A DNA stretch of 64,000 bases from Spirometra erinaceieuropaei (lineage: Eukaryota > Platyhelminthes > Cestoda > Diphyllobothriidea > Diphyllobothriidae). The notes below the pieces were generated by a model, which was given only the letters and a program-made list of their open reading frames with translations, was not told where the DNA came from and did no database searches. The position numbers and the translations under genes are program-made. The stretch spans positions 554,881-618,880 of the forward strand of contig CACRXP010000019.1 of assembly GCA_902702965.1 (NCBI GenBank), given 5' to 3'. This document shows, one piece after another, positions 33,101 through 44,937 of the stretch. Each line of letters opens with the position of its first letter. Within the stretch, counting starts at the first letter, position 1.

Positions 33101-36100
33101 CTTCTCTTTCAGGAAAAACTGAAGCTTCTGGAACTGCAAAACATCTATAGTCAGCGACTTCCAAAGGCTGCCTGTACTCTAGCCGCCACACTCTCCGGCA
33201 CCACCACCACCTCGAACGGAAGTGGAATCAATTCAAAGTCGGGGGTGCCCACAGCGCCCAGTCTCGAGGCCCTTCATCGGAACCGGGCTGACGCTAAGCT
33301 CTCCCTGGCAAAGCTCTCAGCCCGTAATCGGGAAATGAGTCTGAGCTCCGACCGGCTGGACAAGGAACTGGATCAGGTTATGAATCGCCGCTATCTTGAC
33401 GCCTGTCAGGGCATTCAGGACAGCGACCACCAACTGGGCCACGGACTTGACAAAGATGACGTCCAGAACCTGCTAAACGAGGCGGCAAACGCCCTCTCCA
33501 GCATACCTTCCCGAAAGCCGACCCGGCGCAGCAGACTGCTGGGGCCGTCGACAACGCAGGAGACAAAACCCGCTCCTGTCATACGAAACCGGTCTGGCAA
33601 GGCTTCAGCCAAGCCCAAGGCCACTGCCTCCACTGATGAACGGACGGTCAGTCGGTGCTGTTTTATCTTCTCTTCGTTTTACCACTTAAACTTGAATCAT
33701 CAGACAGACGCACTGTGTCATCACCCAGACTGTAATGCTTTCTGTTATCACTCATCTAGAAAAAACCGGTTCCTGCTGGTAGAGGGTCAAAGAAGACAAC
33801 GACGACGACGACTCCACCGGCGGAGGCTTTGACCGAAAAGGTTGAACAGGCAGACGCTGAGGAATCGGAGCACTCCCAACGAACCACAGAGGATGGTTCA
33901 AATCCTGAGGACACCGCACGAAGTCATAGAATGAGTGCCTGCGATGGGTCCCCTCCGCCGACAAAAAGCACTGAACATAAAGAAAAGTTAGAGGTAGTGG
34001 CATCTTTTGGCCAGTTTCGCCTCCTTGTTTGTAAACGACCTCAACTGCGGTACATTTCAGGATCTCCACTGCCCTCAATGACAGGAATGTGTGACCCGTG
34101 ACTGTTTTTCATCTACCAAAGCATTTTACTGACAGTGATAATGATGACTGCTCCGCCATCACCAGTCGGTTATATTCCAGCTGCAGGAACTAAGGCATCT
34201 GACGTCTGAACTCCCCGCCCAGTAGGCCGCTGAGTGTTTTGATTCCGAGACTCTGGGCATTTGAACTACCCTGGACATCCACTGTCTCAGGAGGCCGAAG
34301 ATAGGTAATCTCGTTTGAGGGCTGCATTTGCAGATCTATCCTGCCAACAGCGTGGAAGTGGGCTTTTGCGTTTCGCTCTGGAGACCCATAGAATAGATGC
34401 GTGTTGCTTTAAATTTTTCATTCCCCCGCCTCCAGCCCTGGGTGATGAATGTTGCATTCTTTTTTATGAATTTTAGAAGGTGACTGACAAATTTTCCGGT
34501 AATCTCTTGACGAATATTGGTGCTATCCCACAGTCTGATATGGCGTCGACCTCAGGCGGTCGTCAAGACAAATTAGTTGGTCCAGCATTGATTCATGTCT
34601 CGACGACATTCGTCCACAAGTAGCGTTCTCGGCTAGGCGTTTCGAGTCTAAAACTCCCAGTGGCGCATACGACTCCCCTTTAGGAAATGACAAGATAAGT
34701 CGACCTCTTGGAAGGATGGTGTACACGTCGGAAGTCCCTCTCACTTTTCCATGCTCATCATTAGAGATAATGATCGAGGCTTATAGGGACCTTCCTCATT
34801 CATCTCAGGTTGGCCGCTCCTTGGTGTTTTAGACTGACAGCTTATGACCGCGTATACCAAGGGCAGATCCACACGACGAGCGAGAGAATTTTCTACCGAC
34901 TGCCAAAACCCCGCTGTTGTTTAGTCGGTCTTGTTCACGCCTCGTCCTACAATCCGTCTTTAGACTGCTGCCGGACATTTTCGAACACTTTCCGAGTTCG
35001 ACTTCTAGGTTTTGCAAACTTAAATTCCGCTTTTTACTCACAGTTTCAAGCGCAGTTTGAATTTAGTATTCTCGGGGTTTAATCGCTGTAATACAGCAAC
35101 GTTTTTGGGGATAGCGGGTGAATATTTTCTTAACAATTGCGTGCTTTTTCGTCTTTTTGTCCACAGAGGAAACCTCCTCTTTCGGATATGCTTTAGAGTT
35201 AATGAGCTATAGCAAAGTACTTTCCGGCTACAGTTTTGTTTATTCTCTGTCAGTGGAGTTATGTTGATAAACGTTAAGTTGAGAGAATTTTTCAGAGACT
35301 GAACATCTTGCAGTAACGAGCGTCACGTACGGGAAAGATGAATTTGTGGGTTGGACACTGATCCGCCGCCACATTGTAGTGCATCTAACCAACCAAGCGC
35401 ACAAACAGTTTTTGTGACATTCTTCGGTATGGCCCGCATGCGCAAAAACGCAGGATGCTCGCATCAGCCTTTTCAGCCTGTAGAGCTAAATGCGAACCCA
35501 CAGTTTTAGAAGCCGTTAACGGTGTTAGAACAAATATCTGCCCTTAACTTGAGTCGGACATTTGATAAGTCGTCTCTGCTCTCCTACTAAACTTTGCGAA
35601 GGGATCACCTCTGATTTCGTCTCGTTAGTCGCGTACGGACAAATTACGTCATCAGAGGCATTTTCGGAGTTACGTCAGTAATTATGTCTACTGAATCAAA
35701 TTAAATAGGACTTTATTATTAATAATAAGCAGATTGTCTCGGCAACGAGCGCTCTATCGTCTGAAGTTTTTGAGGTCATGCCTGAAAGCCTTGTTGATAT
35801 CACCCAGCTAAGTAGATGGTTGAGTCCATGCGGAAGTCTCTAGAAAGATTTTCAACCATACAACGTCTTAAGGAGAATTAATCAGAGTTGGCGGAAGGCT
35901 TTCAGTCGGCTACCCAGAGGTACTTTCAACTCGTAGCTTGGGCTTCCTCTGGTATGATCTCCATGCAATTATGACATTCTGTTTAAGGAAGACGACAGAA
36001 TCAATAGGTTGACACTCACTGCTAGATGACTGGCCGCATGTGGGTTGTCGCCCTCGAGTTTTTTGCTAGGACCTCTCTGGAACTCCCAAACACCGCATTA

Positions 36101-39100
36101 AAGTAGAAATGAACTAGTCCCCAGACCCCGCATACTGCCGGGTTTTTGTTTGTTCCCATTAGGGGAACTCTTAGTTCATGCTTCCGACGGTTGTGTAGCT
36201 ACCTGCAGCTATGCATTTCTAGTATTAACAGTCCCTTATCTTTCATAGCAATAGTAGCTTGTATTTTTCGCCAAAGGATTTTAATATAACCTCACACGTC
36301 TGACAGATGACCAGCAGTCATTTCAGAATGTTTCCAATATTTTCTGGTTTTCATCCTTTCTTTTTCGGTCTGCCCTTCAAATAAACTGCGCACACGTGGA
36401 CTTTGGTAAGATAATGCTGAAATTTTTCTTAAATTTGTTCATGTTTAATATAAAAGTTTCCGAAATGTACACGACCGGGCAAAAAAGCTAAAAATGGGGC
36501 TTTTTAGGGCCGAACTGTGAGAGGCATGCAGGAGCAAGACCCGTCTATACTGTGAAGTTACGAGAATTTTTGACTAGCCAGAGCTCTGTGTCTCATCCCG
36601 TTAACGTCTTGTTACGTTGTTCGCCCTCTACAACTGGGTGAGAGGAGATGTTTTGCCTCTCTCAGAACTTGTCCCATCTTGCTTATGGGATTTTAGGGAA
36701 AACGGGCATTTTAACCATATTCTTATAAGAGCTAAATTTGGACTTAAAAATGCCTGGCAATCACGAAGGCCGAGTTTTCCGCTAAAGATAGTTAAAAAGT
36801 CCTCCGTGCACAAGAATTCCGTTCACTGAAACCTATAGCAGGCGTTTTTTCTATGAATTAGTCGAAAGCTCCCGCCGTATAATTTGTTGTAGCTTCTGAC
36901 TGTGTTAGTGCAAATTCGCACATTTGCGCTTTTTTCTGAAAGCTCGCCCTCGCGAACCTGTCGGTTCTTATTTTGTTTTAGATACACTGTAGAAAGCGGG
37001 ACCGTGGAGGTTAGTTATTTTCCCCCCCTCTCTCTCTCTCTGCCTACTGTGAACTCCTCGGCTGCATCGTTTGTATACGCCGCGTCTGGTATAAATATCC
37101 TTCCCCCGTTACGGACATTTATACAATAAAGCCTTTTTACTTAATTGTTTACAATACGCAGTTTAATTTGCTTATTTATGGACGTGGTCGAAGGCATGTT
37201 ACCTACAAACTGTTTGATTTCTGGACCATTCAGAGCAATAACAGATGACATCACAGACTCCGACACGGCCGATGTCGACGACCGGTCACACAAAAAACCT
37301 AAAGCATGCGAAAAGGCCTGCAAGAGTCCCAAGTTAGAGGACCTACAGGCAGAACTTACACGCATAACGGAGCGGCACGAAAACTTCAAACTTGAATCCG
37401 CGAGCAAGTATCCCGGAGTGAATGCTGACCCACTGGGAGGTCAACCAACCTCCAAGACGACAACAGGAGGTGCGGAGAAAACCCTAAGACGACGAAAACC
37501 AAGTCTGCTAGCGGAGTTGAGCACCTTTGAGCCCGACACAGCCTCTACTGACCGAAAAAGTACGCAAAATGTGGTCGATCCGTTGGCAACTTTGACGGAA
37601 CAAGCTGCGGAGCCCGACCGGTAATTTCCTATATTTGTTTTCGTCCCAGCTTGTTCCACTTCCAGGCGTAGGGGAGCAATCATATCTAGTTCGCGAACGG
37701 TTTATAGTCATAAGTTGTATTTATCTTATAAATTAGCTATAAATCACTGCTGTATCATGGTCAAATTGAGTGTCATTTCGGTCTACCTACAATGAACTCA
37801 AAAGCGACTTCCCACTGTTTGACCGACTTTTGGTGGCGTCTCTTCACGACTGAGGACACGCGACCGAGGATAGGTGGACTGCGCTGAAAATTGAACTAAC
37901 GGACTAACTTGCCAGCACTTTTTCAGTGGGGCTTCAGAATTAACACTGCGTTCAACAGGCTGTTAGCTCCATTCATGACGGACGATGTATGAAGAAGAAG
38001 AAGAAGAAGAAGAAGAAGAAGAAGAAGAAGAAGAAGAAGAAGAAGAAGAAGCCTGAAGTAATTATCCGCGTTGTTTCGAACCATCAGCCTCCGTCCTTGC
38101 TGAGGCTGGTGGCGGTGAACGATGAGGCTGATTATGCAAATAAGCAGCATTACAGGCAGGGACCTTAAAAATGCGTCCTTACAGGAATTGAATAAACTGA
38201 TCTACTCTAACTTCATAGATAATTGCTGAGGGAATTAAAAAGCGACAACTTCTAAATTGGAGCGTCTACCAAAAAAAAACAGACGGGGAACGCCAGGGGA
38301 CGCACTGACGAGCCGAACCCCTCGCAGCTGCGCCATGCAGCGGCAGAATATCGGCAATGCACGCGTGCATAAGCCTTTGGTTAGTACCTGTGCTGTTACT
38401 GTGGAATCACCTTACCCTCAAGATGAACTCCCCCAACGTTTCCTGTCTGTTTTCTGGTAGATACTTCAATTTGTCGTATGGTGTCACCTTGCCCTAAGGT
38501 ATACTGCTAGCTGCCTGTCCGCAGCTAATGAATATTACGCGGTTACCCGCTGGGGCGTATGGACTTCGGCCCAAATATTCATGCATAAAAATCTCGGTCT
38601 GAGCCTATAGACCTTGAATTAACTGGTCTGCTTCAAGATCGTAGTTAATTTCTGAGGAAATTAAAGAGCGACAACTGGACGGTCAGCAGCGAGCGAACAA
38701 ACACACAAAATGACAAATTTGGGGAACAACAAGTATCTGAGTCAGGATTAGGCGTGATGCGGAGCCCTCTCAAAGTCCTCGATAAAGCTAGCATACGAGT
38801 TTGGCCGTCGAAGACGATGACGTCAACCGCATGCCTCACGAAGTGGGCGAAGCACTGGTGACTTACGCGTGGATTAAGTTATAGGGCGACAAACTTGCGT
38901 AGCGCCTACCGCACTGTCTCCCCCCTCACCCACTTTCCTCCGACAGCGAGACGGCCAGTCTACGCACGCCGCACACGTCCCAGCTTCCAAATTTGTACCA
39001 GGCTACTGTTAAGCCTAATCCTCAGTCCTCAGAGAGGTAGAGTCACCCCATCGGCTGGTACCCTCCCAAGCCACGGGTGATAACGTGTCCGACCCTTCCC

Positions 39101-42100
39101 GTTCCCCCCCCCCCGTGCATAAGCTTTCCTCCCCCCATGTGGCGGCTCCTGGTGGTGGGTGTATTTAAAGCACCGCATTCACCGGACCAAGTCTTGGTTT
39201 TTAAGAGACGACAAAACATGCCTGATGGAGAGATTTACTGTGTACAGAACCCTGGATTGTCACATCAGACAGCAGCAGTTACCGGCGATGACGGGACATG
39301 GGTTGACGATGTGAATTCATGGCTGAGAAACAGTGAGATTGTAGGGTTATTTGCTGGATCGAGGGCTTTCCCCTGATGGCGTGTTTTGCCTCACAGCGGT
39401 CTGCGCTGCAGGCGTGCCAGACCAAAACTGGAATCGGGCTGTCTCACGGCGCGCGTTTTCCGGGCGGCGCACAGTACGAGCCAATCCATAACTACTTTCA
39501 TGCATGCGTGCGACACGCTTCCGACATGCTGTGTCAACCACTGCGCCCAATCCCACAACGCATGGTCGACAGACTCGGACGGTCGGCTAAAACATTGGTG
39601 AGGGCAGAGAGATTGCGGTCGACACTGGAGACTCCGTCCTCACGCATAATCAGTGCATCCCCTCCTATGATAAATCCAACGGACTTGGGTTTGTCATGAC
39701 GCGCTAAGAATCGTGACCTGGGAGGTTACCAACTTAACGGATACCTCGCTTCCTCACAGGACTGAGGATCAGGCTGCAATTGCTCCCTCATAATGTGACC
39801 GCTATTGAACTCTTACACATGTGGGAGATCCGAGCCGTCCTCACAGAAGCTTGGAATATGTAGTGGGGATCAGGTCATTTGGCTAACGTAGACGGACTGT
39901 TTAGTTTGTCTGTCACTACATCCAAACCCACCTCTGGTCTTCTGGATATTGTATTGCTGTCGGCTCTAGGTCGGTGAGGGAGGACTAGGTGCACAAGTCT
40001 GTCTCACCAAATCACTGAGGTTGCGCCTAATCCGTGGGGTACGCAGTGGATGTCGCCGCTTGTGACGGTCGAACAATTGCAGAAACCTAGGCCGAGAGTG
40101 ACATCCTGGCTACCACAATGAAAAGAGAAGGTATTCTGTACAGATTAACAGGAGAGGGCGTTGGAGAGAGTGGGCAGCCGGACAAGGGCACATCCGGCGC
40201 CGGGTGAGCGGCGTCCCAAGTGTCCGTCAGGGAATGCGTCTTAAGACGGGCCATGTCTGACTCGGTCTTGAATCTGATTGGTCGGTTGGAAAGCCGAATG
40301 GCCAGGCAGCCCTGGTGCGCACGTGCAGACCCTGGAGAGATGCCCGGTGTTGAGACAAGCACTCAGAGTAGGACCACTACAGAAATACCATGCTGCATTA
40401 CCGGAGGGGTGACGTGTTCAGGTTGGACATGGACGCACGTGTGTCCGAGTTGAAATCCCTGGGGGGTTGCGGTCGAAGTGTAACGTGCTTGATATAAGGT
40501 GAAGTTACTTTGTATCGCGGGCCATTAGAGTGAAATTGTGCGACCGATACAGTGATGGCGGTTGGCCACAGCTCCTAGGGATTAGGGTCACCATAAAAGT
40601 TCAACATCGATCGCGGTGAGGTTCAGATCGCAATACTTCTGTCGTTGTTAACCCTAAATCGTAGTTCCCTTGTGGTCTCATATGAAAACGAAACCTTTGA
40701 CGGGCAGAGCTCACTGAAACTGTGTCTCAAGCTATCAGGAGAGGCAAAGGCCTTTACCAGTTGACGCGATGATCGCGTTGCGGGCGCCTTATTTTATCTT
40801 GTCATAGGTCACTAAACGGAGGGAGATGGGACGTCGTAAGCTAGCAACGAAGAAATAACCTATACAGTAGCAATCGTCTTTAACTCATTTTTTATCTTTA
40901 CCGCCGTCATACAATAGTTCGACCGTCAGCATCGACGTTGTCCACCGCGCGCTCCACACCAAGGTGAGAACAGGGGCGGTGACTTGTGCGAAAATTATTT
41001 TATAGTGATATTAGACTTGCACAACATCTACCGCACTCTCACTCCTACCCTACCTAGACCCGGTGTCAAGACAGAGTCAAGAAGACCGGAGACGGGGGAG
41101 GGCACAGGTGGATGACACGGTCGAGCCCGCACCTTGGCGTTCCACTCCACACCCCCTGGTCCACACAGCAGATGACAGTTCGACCATCGATTTCGATTAT
41201 GTCCACCGTGTGCCCCACAGCAGGTTGGAGCAGGGACGGTGACTTGCGCAGGGGTTTATAGTGCCAGTAGACTTGCGTAGCATCTACCTACACTTTGGTA
41301 GGGGGGCGCTTACCGATCCTTTCTACGGAACTCACTCGTCCCGTTGTGCCTTACGGGATCTCTCGAGCCCAACCAACAGCCGCACAGCGGGACAGGATAT
41401 AGACAGAATTGCATTACCGACAAAGACAAGGGAGACTGAAATGGCCATTTCTAGCTTATTAGCCGTCATCAGCCAGTCATACCCAGCCCCGAAGTGTGAA
41501 ATACCCGAGGCTCGAACTCGCGACCTGTTAGTTAGAAGTCTAACGCCTCCAAGCACTGGGCAAAACGGGACGAGTGAGTTCCATAGAAAGGATCGGTGAG
41601 CGCCCCTCTACCATTGTATATTCCCGATCACAACCGACAGGACAACGGTCCCGTGGCCCAGTGGTTATCGGCGTTGGGCTTCTAACTAACAGGTCGCAAC
41701 TTGGAGCCTCGGGTGTTCCACACTTCGGGATTGGTTATGACTGGCTGACGACAGCTAATAAGCCAGAAATGGCCATTTCAGTCTCCGTTGTCTTTGTCGG
41801 TAATACCATACACCACTCTATCTGCACGCTTTCTCCTAAGGTGGCATCTGTGGTAACCGTAATGCACACTAACAGTCTTAATTTGCCTTATAAAAGCCTT
41901 TGCTAGTGTAGAAGTAAGATGGTCGACAACTTGAAGATTCATAGATGCTTTGGCAGATTTTGAATAATTCTTTTTGTCCCAAATGTAAATTATTCAAAAT
42001 CTGCCAAAACATCTATGAATTACGTGAGCCTGGTAGTTATCTGGTGAATTACTTGGGAAATCCTGCTCGGACAGTCAGCCTACTGTATCAGCTTTGGTGG

Positions 42101-44906
42101 GTTCCAGACGTTGCAGTAGGTTGGGCGGGTAACTTGGCCCAAATTTGATTAAACTCACGTCTCCTGGTGGGGCCTCGTAGCTCAGGTGGCTAGAGCGTTG
42201 GCTATGCTAAAGCCTTCCCTTGCTGTTGTGAATTCGAATCCCGCCGAGGAGCCGAGTTTTTCACAGTTGGGTCAATATGAACTTGAAGATTCTCAAATCA
42301 GAAGGCAGGGAGGGTAGTTACTTGGGCAAGGTTTGCGAGGCGATGCAGTATGCACGTAGCTTAGTAATCCGTATCAGCCAGCGTTCTCAGAAGGCAAATG
42401 TCAGTCGGAAATGCATACACCCGGACTTTGTACGGTTGCGGCAAATCAGTGAAGAGATAAATATCGATCGGCGCCGCAAGCCGGAGGTTGAGTCATGCGT
42501 TTTGGGTGTGCCGAAGGCGACGTGGGTAAGCGGCGGCGCTGATTACTGTGAGAGCGGGCAGCTATACCATTGTTTCGCATGTTACAGCGACCAAACGGTA
42601 TTGGAGCGTCCGATCGATTACGTTGGCAAGTGGATCACCATGCTGTATTTCAGATAAGTCCTATACTAATGCTTTAAAAAGGAAAACCACATTTAAACAT
42701 ATATTTCTAAAAAAAGACAAAAGGTAATATTTAGCAGGATAGGCTGATGACGGCATAGCAGGCAACACGTGCGCGCACGCCGTTGAAGGAATGCGTAAGC
42801 GATGTAAGCGCGTCGTCAAAGCGATCAGCCAATCAGCTTACGAGGACTCGATCACCGCGTGCACGGCAGGAGTCCAAGGACGATGGACAACCAATCAATT
42901 TAAAACCTTGAACGACGTACGACCGTCGAATTACAAGTCAAGGGTCGTTGCTACTAGGGCAAAGTCCTCATGCAGTACGTTTCGAGGATTGGCGGTGAGG
43001 GAATGTCAGTGACTTTGAGTGGATATGTTTCTAGCCGAGCCTACGAATCATGAATTGTTCAGCAGCAAGCAATTTTAGACCGTTTCTCCGGGTTCTTCGT
43101 CTAGAAAATGTTTTCTTCCTTAATCCTGCAACGGTTTGAGCTGGCAGAGCCCGATGTACCAGACGTCCTTCGGCCTCCGCATCGCATGAATACATGGGCA
43201 AAACGTATGGGGACTTTTCTGTGTCGAACCCACGACGGCCTATTGAGCGCAAATCGGTAATATTCTTCATTGGTGAAATACTGACTTCGGGCAACTCAAT
43301 CGACGTAGGTAGACTCATCGACTCGAGCGAAGGTAAACTCATACGCACGTTTGCAACCCTCAGAGTCCTCTCTTCAACTTCATTCAATGCTACTAATTGG
43401 ACACAAACAGTGCGCATTGTTTACTCCTCAACTGGGTGATGTGTCACCACTAGGAAAGGCGATTTCCATCCTAATATGGGCAGGTCCAGATGCCACTCCA
43501 AAGAGCCCCACTGTCTGCTTCATCAAGAACAACATTGGTTGGTGGCTCACGTGGAAAATTGAACATCTTCCACCGCGTGATAATGCCACCACCCCACCAC
43601 CACCACCACCAAGACATTACACTTTCTGCAGTGTACAGTAGATTTTGCATCTTTCCGAAGATGAACTTTCGTTGCTTTGACGTCTCACTTTCAGTTTCGA
43701 GCTCAATAAGGAAGACCGTTTGTGGGAGGATCTCTTCGGAAAGGACTCAGGCATGAACCCATCTCTCGCGGCAGTGGCACTCCAGGGCTATCCAGCGGTG
43801 AGCCACACCCTTGTTTTGCATCTTTTTCATTTTTTAGCCTCGGGTCTATGCCTAGACTTGCCTGATCGAAAGTTTTCTATCGTCCAAAACGTAGGAACGG
43901 AAGCGGCCTTCCGGAAATTGAGAAACTAAAAGATTTTCAGTTGTTAAGAGTCACATGAGCGGCTTATTGGTTGCTGCAAACGTTGTACTGCCGAACTGTG
44001 GCCCGATAACCAAATGTTCGTATATGATTCACCCATGTCAAACAGCCTAGCCGCAGAGCCGTGGGCTCGCCTGAAGCGTACCGCTCATGAATTTGACCTA
44101 GTCGCCAAATGAACCATAATCTCCTTGTTTACTCGGAAACCCATCTGCCGAGATGATGGGCTGGGGGGGGGGGGGATGTTTCGGCTCAGCCTTATCTTCC
44201 TAGGTATCATAACTTAAGGACTGTGTCCAGTGTCTGTCGCGGTACCAGCCTTCTATGCATGATATTTGTCTTGCACTCCTACCAAAATAGTTTCCCAGAC
44301 AAAACTGTTCAGCTAGCGCGAGCGTGCCTGTCACAACAACCGGCACTAGATTGGTTAGACCCCGTCTTACCGTGTTATCTTCGTTGACATCTTTAAATGG
44401 TGTTTAACTGCATGGAATCATGGTGTTAAGTTGATTTTTTTGACCCCAAGGCGTTTCACTTATGTACGCCGCCAGATGAATCTCCGAGTTTCGACTCATA
44501 CATAAACCACCAACAGGCAGCCAGTAATATGTACATGGGATGCACGATATACCGTACTTGGCAGTAAATGTACTAGCTAAAAGCCCAGACACGCGTGTTT
44601 CGCCGATATTCTGCCGCTGCATGGCACAGCTGCGAGGGGTTCGGTTTATCAGTAGGTCCCCGGCATTCCCCGTGTGCTGTCTGGTAGATACTCCAGTGCA
44701 GAAATTGTTGCTTTCTTATTACCTCAGAAATTGACTGCTAACTCGAAGTAAACCAGCTTGAACTGAGGTCTATAGGCGCAGATGGGGTCTGTAGTAGGAC
44801 TTCCTTAGAATATGCGGCGGGAATACAGTGTCGCAACACTTAGAATTGTCTATTCCCCCACCAGCCTGTCTTACGGGCGGACTACTACTACTACTACTAC
44901 CACTAA

Positions 44907-44937
<31 letters not shown>

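Noticed and set aside
37923..38150. Leucine-rich protein frame on the minus strand
   Set aside because: It is only the (GAA)n microsatellite read as CTT codons.
42171..42262. Functional tRNA gene
   Set aside because: The A and B boxes are good, but the T stem does not pair, and the same sequence recurs at 32052, 32356 and 61245 in decayed form, so it is a SINE.
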